Shown: positions 34,616 through 46,075 of the stretch, in pieces
Numbering within the stretch: position 1 is the first letter of the stretch
Layout: each line of letters starts with the position of its first letter
Assembly: GCA_958510825.1 (NCBI GenBank)
Contig: OY294048.1
Span: 25,369,887 to 25,433,886 of the forward strand
DNA length: 64,000 nt
Reading direction: 5' to 3'
Source of the DNA: Brachypterus glaber
Lineage: Eukaryota; Arthropoda; Insecta; Coleoptera; Kateretidae
Position numbers and translations under genes: made by a program
Notes under the pieces: generated by a model
The model's input: the letters and a program-made list of their open reading frames with translations, nothing else
Databases searched by the model: none
What the model was told of the DNA's origin: nothing

Positions 34616-34870
34616 CATTTTTTTAACATGGTCTCAAAAGTCTTAAAAACTTCGAAAACGTAGAGAAATGTGAAAAAATCGGAAAAAAAAAATTGAAAAA
34701 AAAATGTGTATTTCAATACTTTTAATTTTAGAATTCTAAAATATAAAAGTAAAATATCTGAAACGCAAAAGCGTTTGAAAACTTTTATATTTTAGACCAA
34801 CAGAATAGTGGAAATGGACTACACACTTTTTGTCACACTTCCTTTGCCTTTCCTCACCTCTAGCAACTCC

Positions 34871-35525
34871 AGAACACTTCTGTGCCTTCGTATGTATTAT
34901 TAAACACGTTTGCGCATAAATATGTTTTAGCAATCTTTGCTGCGCATGACATATTTGTATATCTTTGCCAGAACATTTCTGAATATTCGTATGTATTATT
35001 AAACACTTTTGAGCATAAATATGTTTTACCAATCCCTACTGCGCATGATATATTTGTATATCTTTGGCAAAGCACTTTTGCGTATTCGTATGTATTATTA
35101 AACACGTTTGCGCATAAGTATGTTCCACCAATCTTTACTGCGCATGATATATTTGTATATCTTTGCCAGAACATTTCTGAATATTCGTATGTATTATTAA
35201 ACACTTTTGCGCATAAATATGTTCCACCAATTCCTACTGCGCATGATATATTTGTATATCTTTGCCAGAACACTTTTGCTTATTCGTATGTATTATTAAT
35301 CACGTTTGCTCATAAACATGTTCCACCAATCTTTACTGCGCATGATATATTTGTATATCTTTGCCAGAACACTTTTGCGTATTCGTATGTATTATTAAAC
35401 ACTTTTGCGCATAAATATGTTTCACCAATCCTTACTGCGCAGGACATATTTGTATATGTTTGCCAGAGCATTCGTATATATTAATAAACTCTTCTGCGCA
35501 TACTTACGTTTGTCTAAGCAATACT
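34871..35525. repeat. 99-bp tandem array, run 4 (about 6.5 units)
   Basis: Close match to run 2 in unit order and variants (for example TTTGAGCATAAATATGTTTT in unit 2). Confidence 0.88.
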
Positions 35526-36021
35526 GCGAATCATAACTGGTGACCGACAATTTTTTTTTGCTTGAAATGGACATAAATCATTATTAAAATTTGCAAAATA
35601 CAAGGCTTTGCCCATAAACTAATAAAAAGACTTCACAGTGGCGTGTATTTTGTTATTTTGCTAATATCTCCAGAAGTATTGGTGCTACGAAAAAAAATGG
35701 TTTTTACCTTTTTTATGGTAAATTTTATTACCTTTCTATACATGTCAAAATTATAATAGAACGATAAATTTTTTTTAAAAAATACCAAAAATTAACTTTT
35801 TTTGGCCTCTTTGACTCCCTTCTCCCCTACCCAAAATTATAATTGAACGATAAAAAATTTAAAAAAAAAATAGTAAAAATTAACTTTTTTTGGCCCCTTT
35901 GACCCCCCTCTCCCCTACCCACATACCCCAATTTCAATCCCCGCCGAGATATTCACTACGGAAATATACCCTCCAAATTTCAAATCGCTACGATTTGTCT
36001 TTCCCGAGTTATCGTGTTCAC

Positions 36022-36026
36022 AGTCC

Positions 36027-36070
<44 letters not shown>

Positions 36071-36071
36071 G
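36022..36071. repeat. (GACA)n microsatellite, composite copy 3, expanded
   Basis: About eleven GACA units, twice as long as in the other two copies. Confidence 0.95.
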
Positions 36072-36204
36072 TTTTTTAACATGGTCTCAAAAGTCTTAAA
36101 AACTTCGAAAACGTCGAGAAATGTGAAAAAATCGTTAAAAAAAATTGAAAAAAAAATGTGTATTTCAATACTTTTAATTTTAGAATTCTAAAATATAAAA
36201 GTAA

Positions 36205-36474
36205 AAATGCAAACAAACGTAAGGCAGATCAAAACCAAAAGAAAACCAACCATACGGCTTTAGTGGAACATTTTCTAAATACAGGCCACACTTTCGATTT
36301 TGAAAATTTCTCTATACTGGGAAGGCAAAAAAATTTAAAGAAAAGACAAGTTAATGAAATGATAAAAATAAAGCTAGAAAGTGAAAATGCAACTAATAAA
36401 AAATCGGAAATAGATAATTTAAGTTCTGCGTATTTTAATATACTAGACAAAATAAAAGTAGTTAAAAACCATTA
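36205..36474 (+). pseudogene. Penelope-like GIY-YIG endonuclease, C-terminal fragment
   Basis: The readable part is HTALVEHFLNTGHTFDFENF, then ILGRQKNLKKRQVNEMIKIK and a SSAYFNIL end. An xALxxHxxxxGHxFDF block followed by LLxRExxxxKRxxxEM is the well-known C-terminal half of GIY-YIG nucleases in Penelope-like elements. The GIY-YIG motif itself and the RT are missing. The frame runs open to the TAA at 36472-36474. The start at 36158 lies in the neighbouring repeat and is not genuine. Confidence 0.65.
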
Positions 36475-36982
36475 ACTTGTCTTTTCTTAAAATATAATTT
36501 TAATTATAATTTTTTCCTTGTTTTTAAACGTCACGGCTTATCAGTAAGCATCTGATTATTTTAATTTCAGTCTGTGCAGTTCGTTTCTCACTATATGTAT
36601 GTCTTGTGTTAAAATGTATATCTGTGATTTCTGTTTTAAATTTTATTTATTTATTATGTATATATTTAACAAAGAAAAACTCTATTAACAGTAAGTTTTT
36701 AAAACAATCTATTTTCACCCTTCTCTTTTTTAACTATTATTTAAGAATATCATTCATTAAAATCCAGAAAATCAATATAAATAATAAAATATTTTTTATA
36801 TATATTTTTTTTTTAACTTGAATTATTAACTAATTTATTTATTATTATTATTTTTTACTTGAATGTTTTTAGAACTATTTTAAAATTAGAAATGTTGTTT
36901 AACATGTTTAACTTTACATATTTATATTTTTACAGTGAAGTAGCTTTTCTTAGTACAATTGTTTTTGTATTTGTTTTTAGAG

Positions 36983-37017
36983 CCCTGAGGAAGTAAATAT
37001 ATTTTACGAAACGTCGG
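36983..37017 (+). ncRNA. hammerhead-like ribozyme motif of the Penelope type
   Basis: CUGAGGA at 36985-36991, a five-pair stem II GUAAA/UUUAC around UAUAU (with one extra A), then GAA, the self-complementary ACGU and cleavage base C, followed by GG that pairs with the CC before the core. Very short stems I and III are usual for hammerheads in Penelope-like elements, which are thought to act as dimers. Confidence 0.5.
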
Positions 37018-37060
37018 AAAGTTTAAAAAAGTAGTTTTTCTTAAAGAAAAAATAAAGACC

Positions 37061-37390
37061 TAAACCCACCAAACTAAAACTTAATTAAATTTTTACGTTT
37101 ATTGGTTCTATACTAGAGTGAATTTTTTATGTCAAAAGATTAAACCGTTCCAGAGTTCTGAAGTGAGAAATATTCCAAAAATGCCCCTTAAAATGGCCCT
37201 AGCTCCCTTGGGAAGCGATATAGCACAAAAGTTCATAGAAACTAATTATTTTATTTTTTGAAATAAAATCTGGAATCAAAAGTTTTTCTTAATATTTCGT
37301 ATTTTTTTGTTAACACAAATGAAAATCGTTTTACTCAAAAACTCACAGATAGCATTTTTAAAATATAGCACCAAAATGATCGCCAAGCTC
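37061..37390. other. spacer with no gene seen
   Basis: Contains a moderately GC-rich block (37160-37215) but no coding or repeat structure that I can assign. Confidence 0.4.
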
Positions 37391-38018
37391 TAACACTGTC
37401 CCACAGAGAAAATATACTTTTTTTCTGACATATCTTGAAGCATTTTTTCTTCTGATTTTAAATCTGTTTTCATATTTGGGCTACAACCGCACAGTTTTAA
37501 TGTACAGGGTGTTTTAGAAAAAAAATAAATTTTTTAAATGTCTGTAGAATTTGCTTTTATGAATATTTTTTAATCAAATTCGGGCCACTTATAAAAAAAG
37601 GATGTGTTTTTAAGACTTTGGAAGATTTTTTTAAATGTCGACCTCCATTTCAAACGAGTGTGTCGGAACAGTACATATGCCTTAAAACTAAATATGGCGC
37701 TTCTTTACCGTGTTTATTTGTGTTAGAAAAATTATATCTAAGGTATATAAAAAATATTTAATACTTTATTTCAGGTAATTCAGATAATTAAATTTAATTA
37801 GTTCGTTTATGTTAACTAGCCTAATCTTACAAACTTTATTTCAGGTAATTATTAATAATTATATTTACCGGGATTACCGGAATTAAAACAAATGAATTAT
37901 AATTCATTTATTTTAATCCCGGTAATTTCGATATTTTTTTAACCCCACCATTAGTTAAATTAAAATATATAATGTTAACATAACTTGTATATTCATTAGT
38001 TAATGCCTTAATGCCATT

Positions 38019-38612
38019 ATGCCTTGTTTAAATTCTACGGAAAAGTTCTGCTATGTTTGTGGAAGTTATGAAAGCTATAAACATTTACGTCCAATTTCAG
38101 AATTAACAAAAAAGTCATACTTACGGGTATTTGGACGAAGAGTTCTAAATTTGGAAAAGGACTGGACACCCAAAAAGTGTTGTAATTCATGTTACATAAA
38201 AGTGAATAATAACTCTATTCAGTTTTTAACTCCTGCATTGTGGGATAAACCTTACAACCACCACGAAGATTGCTACTCTTGTTTAACCAAGATTGGACGT
38301 GGGCCAAATTGTAAAGACAAAAGTAACGTTGTTTATCCTAATGTAAAATCGTTGCCAAAATTAAAAGAAAATGTTAGTAACACAAATGTTTTAAAGCAAG
38401 ATATTGAAATGGAAGAACAAGATATTGAAATAAACGAAAATGTAAATGAAGAATCTAAAGATATTGAAATGGGGGAGTATATGACTGCGACATGTCAAGA
38501 TTTGCCATTTGACTATAATGAAATTCATTTGTTAGAGCAAGATGACCTGGATAGTTTGGTGCGAGACTTGGGATTATGTAAAGAAAATCTGAACTTTTGG
38601 GTTCAAGGCTAA
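38019..38612 (+). pseudogene. TE-encoded zinc-binding N-terminal region
   Basis: An ATG-initiated 197-codon frame. Cys/His-rich from the start: FCYVCGSY (residues 10-17), KKCCNSCY near 65, and HHEDCYSC near 87, enough for two zinc sites. An acidic middle with repeated DIEM units (about 125-152) follows, and an end LLEQDDLDSLVRDLGL. The same order of blocks is, as I remember it, found in many unannotated arthropod proteins. Position inside a TIR element suggests a transposase or its partner. The protein then continues in other frames at 38613-39700, so the gene is broken. Confidence 0.6.
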
Positions 38613-39700
38613 AACAGTTTAACCTACTGCAAAAAGACACAAAGATTACTGTATACCGTAATCAAGAGCTTAAGTTTTCCCGCTTTTATGAAATGAAGGA
38701 CGATCTTTGTTATTGTAATAGCATAACATTATTGTAATAACACACAAGGATTAATGGACCAAATGCAGATTAAACATCCATATAATAGGCCATCCGAGTG
38801 GCGTCTTTTTGCAAATGCTTCAAAATCTAGTTTGAAGGTTGTTTTATTACACAATGGAAACAAGAAGCCTTAAATTCCTATTGCGTATTCTACAAATATG
38901 AAAGAATCATATGAAAATAGTTTTGAATGAAATTAAGTATGAAGAACACAAATGGCAGATTTGTGGGGATTTGAAAATGGTAACAATTTTTTTAGGAATG
39001 CAAGGTGGGTTTACTAAATTTTCTTGTTTTTTTGTGGTTATGGGATAGCCGAGCTGTAAAAAAGGATTACAAAATTAAAAAGAGGGAAAAAAGAAAAACG
39101 TTTGCACCAGGTTGAAATAATGTTATGAACAATTCACTAGTTGACCCAAAAAAAAATCTATTACCCCCTCTACATATTAAATTGGGACTAAAGAAAAATT
39201 TCGTAAAGGCATTGGAACAGGAAGGAGAACCATTTTTGTACCTAAAAGAAAAGTTCCCGAAGCTGTCAGAAGCCAAAATTAAAGCGGGCGTATTTGTAGG
39301 ACCACAACTCAGAAAAATTGTTAAAGATAGGAATTTTGAGTCAAAACTTTCAAAGACTGAGAAGTTGGCCTGGCATTCATTTAAACTTGTTATCTCTGGG
39401 TTTTTGGGTAATAAAAGGGAAAAGAATTAAGTAGCTCGGGTGAAATCTCTTATAAGAAACTACCCATTGATGGGATGTAGAATGTCCCTTAAAATAAATT
39501 TTCTACATTCACATCTGGATTACTTTCCACCTAATCTCGGCGCCGTCAGTGAGGAGCAAGGTGAAAGATTTCACCAACAAATTGCGAATATGGAAAAGCG
39601 ATATCAGGGAAAAGGAAATCCTGCTATGATGGGTGATTACTGTTGGTTCGTGGTAGAAGTTGATAGAACTGCATACAAAAGAAAAAAAAGGTAATAAACA
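38613..39700 (+). pseudogene. TE-encoded protein, central and C-terminal part
   Basis: Continuation in several frames. Around 38800: SEWRLFANASKSSLKVVLLH. Around 38960: WQICGDLKMV. From 39125 an open stretch gives LLPPLHIKLGLKKNFVKALE and, after a stop at 39430, FPPNLGAVSEEQGERFHQ and MMGDYCW. These are conserved landmarks of the same arthropod repeat family, in the expected order. At least four frame changes or stops break it. The catalytic mechanism is not known to me; acidic residues in CGDLK and SEEQGERFH are candidates only. Confidence 0.6.
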
Positions 39701-40343
39701 TTTACATTATTTTTAGGTTAAGATATATATTTGTTAACTCAAGCCATTATGGCTGGTAGATAAAATTAAGCTAAATACATTGTTTTTTGTATAATCATTT
39801 ATTTAATAAACGAATACTGTATATTTTATAGTTTAAACACCTACGACTAGCTACGTACTGCTCCGGCTCGCTGATTAGCGCTCATACCGATGTTAAAATT
39901 TCCGTCTTGACGCACTTAAAATTGATGTAGCGCCACTTCTGGAAGCCCCCTATTAAAAATTCGAAAAGCAAAATAAAGCCAGATAAATAAAAAATGTTTT
40001 AATTGGGGTTACTTAAAAAAATCCATCTTTTGAAAATTTGACAGCAAAAAAAATATTTCAGTGTACAAAAAATGGGGTCGATATTTAAAAAAATCTTCCA
40101 AAGTCTTAAAAGCACATCCTTTTTTTATAAGTGACCCGAATTTGATTAAAAAATATTCATAAAAATAAATTCTACAGTCATTTGGAAAAAGGTGTTTTTT
40201 TTCTAAAACACTCTGTATATAAAAACTGTGCGGTCGTAGCCCAAATCTGAAAAAAGATTCAGAATCAGGAGAAAAAATGCTTTAAGATAGGTTATGTTAG
40301 AAAAAAGAATGCTTCAAAAATTTCGTTTTGTGGGATAGTGTAA

Positions 40344-41930
40344 TTGATTAAGAATTGTAACAACAATTATGTAATTTTGAAGTCGAACCAAATATTGATA
40401 ACATTATCTCGGTGCAACGTGTAATTTGTTTATCTATAATTATAAGTCAGTCAGTGGCCTGCCTAAGCATGCGCAATGCTCTAAAGTTGTTGTCAATTCC
40501 ATTGGCATGGTTGGCCTTAAATTAAGATTGGGGGGCATCTAGAAGGTCTTTTAAAATGAATAAAAAAAACAAAATAAAGCCAAAAAAAATACAAAATATT
40601 TATTTTTCTGTTTCATAAAAGAAATTCCATTTTTTTTTAAATTCTAGACAGAAAAAAACAATTTTTTTAGGCATAAAAAATAAATGATTGCCGCTTTCGA
40701 ACATACAACATATAAAAAATACAATATATTTTAATGTGTAAAACAATTTTGGAAGTAAAAATAAAATATAAGTAGGATTTATGAATTTTTGAAAAATGGT
40801 CAATTTTTATAATAAAATTTTGACTTGGTGAAAAAAAAACTGAAAGCAGATTTGAAATCAGGAGAAAAAAATAACCTAGACCTACTTTTGTAACAAACTA
40901 AAAGTTTTCGTTTGTGGCGTAGTGTTATTTAACCCTTTCAAGGGAAGTGGTTTCCAAATGAAACCACAGTTTAAGTCTCCGCTAACATAGGGTACTGCAC
41001 AATGGCGGGTTCTCTGCTAACATCTGATGGTGATGACTGATTCATGGATGGCATCTCCGTCCATTTTAAGATTTCTGTTTTTTTTGTTTATGGGATTGCG
41101 TCTCTGCTAAAATGATATACGAGACCGAAAATTCTGCATCATAATACGGGGGCTATTCAAAAATATAATTTTGGATTTTTTTTAAATTTTAAGCTGGAAA
41201 TTAAAAAAAAACTCTCCAAAGGATCTATTTAAAAAAAATCATAGCCAAGTGGCGTATCTCAAGGGCGTATCTAAAAAAACCAAACCAAGTGGAGTAACAA
41301 AAAAAATATGCTTTTTTGGGTTATTTTAATATTGAAAGTAGGTATTTTTGTCAAAATTTCTCTAAAAAAATCAAACAATTTTTTAATAATGCCTATTTTC
41401 ATAAGTAAATTATACTTTTAAACTAATTTTAGTTGGCATAAATAAAAATTTACAAAAATTAAAAAATTAAAATGTTAAAAAACATATTTAAAAAAATACA
41501 GTTAAGTTAAGTTAAGTAGAAAATTTTATGAGCTTTAAAATGATGTATCACACGGCCCCCCTTTCCATTAAAAAAAATCCTTTACACTATTTGAGGTAAG
41601 CACACCATTGTAATGCTTTTCACTATCAGCCCCATGTGCCTACTGAAAAAAAAATGTCCTCAAACTAAAACCCAAATCCAAAAAACTAGCCTATGTGGCA
41701 TTTTTTTAATGTTTTCTAAATAAAATTGTTCTAACTAGTCTTTACAGATCTTATTAATTTAATTGGACTTTTTTTTAGATTGTGTCCTTTCACAAATGCA
41801 TTAAGTATGACAATTTATTTTTCTAACATAAAAAATATATATTTTTTTCAAAGAATATCACTTATTTTTGATTTAAAATAAAGCAGAACCATACGCCATA
41901 TTTTAAAAAAGTGTAAACAAAAACAGATAA
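40344..41930. other. AT-rich region with element relics
   Basis: No gene. It contains a relic of a CACTR-type end (40819-40928), an inverted pair GGTTTC/GAAACC near 40949-40963, and long A-rich tracts. Confidence 0.45.
40819..40928. repeat. relic end of a related CACTR-type transposon
   Basis: GCAGATTTGAAATCAGGAGA to TGTGGCGTAGTGTTA resembles the right TIR at 40245-40340 with many changes. Its partner end was not found. Confidence 0.45.
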
Positions 41931-43108
41931 AGATAAAGATAAAGTTAAAATCCCCCGTGGATCTAGAAAACTAAATATAGGGTCGTCAGAGTTGTATATA
42001 CTTAAATACAAAAATTAATACACATAGTATTATATGTAGATAAACACAGATATTAAAAATATTAAAATAAATAAACATTTAAATTTTGAACTATACAGAA
42101 TTAAAATTTTCATTGAAATACTCCTCAAGAGAGTAATAGGCTTTTTCTAAAAGAAATTCTTTTAGTTTAACTTTAAAAATAATGCCTGAGTTTATGTAGT
42201 TTTTTTTTTTTAATTTTTTTAGGTAGCTTATTAAATATTTTTACAGTCATGTAATAAGGACTTTTTCAAAAAATGTGGTGGCGTGTTTCGGAAAAGAAAA
42301 CATGTTGTGGTGTCTTGTTACTAAACCAGTGTTTAAATCAGAATTTTTTATAAAGAGATGACTATTCATACGTCCAAAAACACAAATATTATATATATAG
42401 AGAGAATAGATAGTTAGAATTTTTAATTTTATGAAATGTGGTTTACAATGGTCTCTATATTTAATACTGGATATGGTTCGAACTATCTTTTTTTGTAGAA
42501 TAAATAACCTTTCAATAAAGGTGGATGCGCCCCATATATTAATATTATATTCGAGTCTACTCCGTAGTAATAACATGTTTTGGTTAACTAGACTTTTAAG
42601 ATTCCAAATTACAAAGTGGGCACTCCTAATTTTAGCAGCAATATCACTTATATGCGTTTCCCAGCTCAAATGTGCATCAACTTTCACACCCAAAAACTTA
42701 ACAACATTGGTTATTTCGAGCGATTTTTTATCTATTCTAACAAGCATGCTTTTTTTGTCAATTTCATGGTTACGACTATTACCAATTTGCATAACGGCGG
42801 TTTTGCTGGGATTAAGTACAAGGCCCTTTTCATCGGACCACTTTTTCATACAGTATGCAGCGTTATTTGCAAGTTTTACAAATGTGTCAAAGTTTGAGTG
42901 AAAAACTGTGAATGACGAGTCATCCGCAAATTGACAGACTTCGGTATTCTCTATATTTTCTTGGCTTTCTACAAAAAAATTTAGGTCATTGCTGAAAATA
43001 AGAAATAGACATAATACTCCTCCTTGGGGCACACCATATTTTATTAATTCGGGATGACTTTTAAATTTTTTGTTTATAACATTATTATGTTCTCCCTTAA
43101 GTTCTATA
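41931..43108 (-). mobile_element. LINE D, 3' half (RT end to tail)
   Basis: Downstream half of a Jockey/CR1-type LINE split by the Polinton. Coding from 43108: ELKGEHNNV, then YGVPQGG, CQFADDSS (catalytic Asp pair), LNPSKTAVM, and VKFLGVKVD, the usual RT motifs 4-7. The region GVPQGGVLCLFLIF is short by about two residues. The first stop is at 42247; the C-terminus is readable further, with frame changes, to about 42098. (AAGATA)3 at 41931-41951, read as (TATCTT)n on the minus strand, forms the 3' tail. The frame meets the other half at 63012 exactly. Confidence 0.85.
43103..43108. repeat. Polinton target duplication TCTATA, left copy
   Basis: Identical to 63007-63012. Six bases is the standard length for Polinton/Maverick insertions. 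Confidence 0.9.
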
Positions 43109-43445
43109 AGTAGTTGGACAAGCGGGCTACAAACCCACTGTGGTAACCTGAGGAATTCTTCAGCTGAAGACATCAGCAAGTCCTGAAAAAATCCTGAAAA
43201 AAAAAAAATAAAAAAAAAAATTTTTTTTGTTCTTCGGTTGACGACAATGACCAGAGGGTGTCGCCACCTAGCGGTGTAAATGAGACCAAGGATCCGGACT
43301 GCCTAGCCAGACAAATCGGTTAAAATAAAGAACTTGTTATTCAAATAATATTACCAAAGAACCTTGTTATCTGAAAAGGTCAAGATCGTATGCATATATT
43401 ACAAATTATAATTTATAATTAGGGAGCTATAGAAAATAATTTTTT

Positions 43446-43528
43446 AAAAAAGTCTCGGCTGCTGCGGGTTTGAACCGCAGACCTATAGTTTGGTAGACGG
43501 ATACGTTACGTACTGCGCCACAGAGCTC
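43446..43528 (-). tRNA. tRNA-like unit in the left TIR (minus)
   Basis: On the minus strand: A box TGGCGCAGTACG, B box GGTTTGAACCGCAG region (TGCGG-TTCAAAC-CCGCA on the other copy), a T-run terminator at 43451-43446. The T arm is perfect, but the acceptor halves do not pair well and the anticodon loop is irregular. This is more a Pol III promoter unit or tRNA-derived SINE head than a functional tRNA. Confidence 0.45.
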
Positions 43529-44984
43529 TCTGCGATACAAAATAATTTAGTTGAAAGCTTGGTATTATAAAATTATTTAATATAAACCAAGGAGCCCTGA
43601 AAAGTTTAAAATTATTGAAAGCAAGAGTGTCAAACCTAATCAGACTGTTAAGCCTAGCTTGTTAGCCTAAATGATGAGACCAAATTAGTAATAAATATTA
43701 AACATTGACTTTTGTAAACCAAACAAATACAGATACAAATATTCTTTAGAAGTACAAAGAGCCAATACCACGTTTTCGCTCAATAATTACCAATAGACCA
43801 AAATATCAAAGAAAGATTCCGTATTGTTTCCGTAATATCTATAAATTATAAATATATAGTTAATATATGGCGTCTTCACCAAATTCTGTTGAAATAGTAA
43901 TTAAATAAAAATAATTTTAATTTGTTTCATAATTTGATAATTATTACATATTAAAAATTATTCTCAAACACATTTTGCAAAAAAGTTCTCAAAAAAGTTT
44001 AGTATACACAGAAAAAATGTTTTCTTAAATCAAGAATATTGTGATTCGTATATAACAATATTGTTGTATATTTGTATATACCACGGTACAATCAAATTAC
44101 ATATTTGTTTTAAAAACTATTGCAAAAAAGTATAATCACAAACATAAAAATGTTTGACGCTATTGCTTAAATATATTTTTTAGAATAGTCGTTTTAAGTG
44201 CGGTTTGTCAAGCGCGCCTAAATTACACACAGAGAAATGTTTCTTAAATCAAAAATATATCACATTTTTTGTGTTATACCTAATTACAGATTTTATCTTG
44301 TTTCAAAAGTTTGCAAACAGTATACACACAGAAAAATGTTTCTTAAATCAAAAATATTGTTATATCACATTTGTTTTTTCTGTGTTATACCTAATTACAT
44401 ATTTTGTCTAGTTTCAAAAGTTAGCAAACAGTATACACACAGAAAAATGTTTCTTAACCCTTACCCTCCCGAGACTAAACTAATGATAATTTTTCGATTT
44501 AATTGTGTTTTTTGCTATACCTAAAAAGAAGAAAAAAAGAATAAAAAATACATTTTTTTTTTAGTTTCTGTTTCCTTTGAGTTTCAGGAGAGCTGTATTA
44601 TACCGAATTAAATTTGTATATTTGTTTGCATACATAAAAGTCTATAAAAGTATTTTGGATTAATATTACCTTAAAGAAACAATTAAGCAAAAAGTGTAAT
44701 TACACACAGAGAAATGTTTCTTAAATCGAAAATATTGTTATATAACATTTTCTTTTTCTGTGTTATACCTAATTGCACATTTTATCTTGTTTTAAAAGTT
44801 AGCACAAAGTATACACACAAAAAAATATTTATTAAATCAAAAAATTTGTTATATACACCAGTATTCTCAAACAGACTTTTTCTGTGTGCAGCAGTATTTT
44901 ATTATTAATGTACTGAGAAAAAAATATTTTAATAATAATATAATTGTATTTCTTTGTATATTTATCTTAATTTATTAATACACC

Positions 44985-46075
44985 GTACAATTAAATTGCA
45001 TATTTGTTTAGACTTTTTATATTATAACTAATTGTATATTTTATCTTGTTTCAAAAGTTAGCAAAAAGTATACACACGGAAAAATCTTTCTTAAATTAAA
45101 CAATTGTTATATACAACAGTATTCTCAAACAGACTTTTTCTGTGTGCAGCAGTATTTTATTATTAATGTTCTAAGAAAAAAAATTTTTAATAATAATATA
45201 ATTTTATTTCTTTGTGTTTATATTTATCTTAATTTCTTAATACACCGTACAATTAAATTGCATATTTGTTTAGACTTTTTATATTATAACTAATTGTATA
45301 TTTTATCTTGTTTCAAAAGTTAGCAAAAAGTATACACACGGAAAAATCTTTCTTAAATTAAAAAAATGTTATATACAACAGTATTCTCAAACAGACTTTT
45401 TCTGTATGCAGCAGTATTTTATTATTAATGTTCTAAGAAAAAAATTTTTTAATAATTCAATAATTTTATTTCTTTGTGTTTATATTTATCTTAATTTCTT
45501 AATACACCGTACAATTAAATTGCATATTTGTTTAGACTTTTTGTGTTATAACTAATTGTATATTTTATCTTGTTTCAAAAGTTAGCAAAAAGTATACACA
45601 CGGAAAAATATTTATTAAATCAAAAAAATTGTTATATACACCAGTATTCTTAAACAGACTTTTTCTGTGTGCAGCAGTATTTTATTATTAATGTACTGAG
45701 AAAAAAAATATTTTAATAATTCAATAATTTTATTTCTTTGTGTTTATATTTATCTTAATTTATTAATACACCGTACAATCAAATTGCATATTTGTTTAGA
45801 CTTTTTATATTATAACTAATTGTATATTTTATCTTGTTTCAAAAGTTAGCAAAAACTATACACACGGAAAAATATTTATTAAATTTATATGCAACAGTAT
45901 TCTCAAACAGACTTTTTCTGTATGCAGCAGAATTTTATTATTAATGTTCTAAGAAGAAAAAATTTTAATAATAATATAATTTTATTTCTTTGTGTTTATA
46001 TTTATCTTAATTTCTTAATACACCGTACAGTCAAATTGCATATTTGTTTCAAATTTAAAATACTATTTTACAAAC
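44985..46075. repeat. ~260-bp tandem units in the left TIR (five)
   Basis: CACCGTACAATTAAATTGCA starts near 44981, 45243, 45505, 45769 and 46021 (spacing 252-264). Each unit ends with CAGACTTTTTCTGTRTGCAG and a Pol III-like A-rich/T-rich stretch. Confidence 0.88.

Larger units (their letters stand above)
31433..36195. repeat. higher-order array: 99-bp repeats plus GACA-tailed module, three copies
   Basis: Three head-to-tail copies of a composite. Each has a ~130-bp leader (AAATATCTGAAACGCAAAAGC..., at about 31433, 32652 and 34749), 99-bp repeats, and a ~530-bp tail with TAACTGGTGACCGACAATT, ACAAGGCTTTGCC, a C-rich block, CAAATCGCTACGATTTG and a GACA microsatellite. Copy spacing is about 1.22 and 2.10 kb. 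The second copy carries two runs of repeats joined by a non-repeat patch (33531-33625). The plan resembles Helitron-related elements with central tandem repeats (DINE, MINE, mini-me types). Confidence 0.85.
36205..37060 (+). mobile_element. 3' end of a Penelope-like element
   Basis: Contains the C-terminal endonuclease tail of a Penelope-like protein, an AT-rich 3' region and a hammerhead-like motif just before the end. The 5' part is replaced by the tandem-repeat composite, so the copy is truncated. Confidence 0.6.
37394..40340 (+). mobile_element. CACTR-ended DNA transposon, 2.95 kb
   Basis: Begins CACTGTCCCACAGAG and ends TTTTGTGGGATAGTG, flanked by the 3-bp duplication TAA (37391-37393 and 40341-40343). 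TIRs of about 250 bp (37394-37641 and 40077-40340) are imperfect. The CACTR start and 3-bp duplication resemble EnSpm/CACTA elements. Inside is a decayed plus-strand copy of an uncharacterised protein that recurs in arthropod genomes. Confidence 0.75.

Noticed and set aside
31566..35484. Long plus- and minus-strand frames of 137-200 residues with a 33-residue repeat
   Set aside because: They follow from a 99-bp tandem repeat (divisible by three) and are open on both strands at once. Nothing else supports coding.
31560..35525. Regular repeats resembling a CRISPR array
   Set aside because: The units abut one another with no unique spacers, and the context is eukaryotic transposon DNA.
40926..40990. 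piggyBac-type end (TTTAACCCTTTCAAGGG)
   Set aside because: Only one short end resembles it. There is no second TTAA-flanked end, and no transposase.
43109..43179. N-terminal extension of the LINE D frame (43179 start)
   Set aside because: These codons lie in the Polinton TIR, outside the LINE, beyond the target duplication.
44205..44908. ORFs of 64-95 residues in the Polinton TIR, with mirror copies at 61184-61909
   Set aside because: They reflect the 110-bp sub-repeats, and their repeated HTEKCFLNQKY text is a repeat signature. No start or domain supports them.
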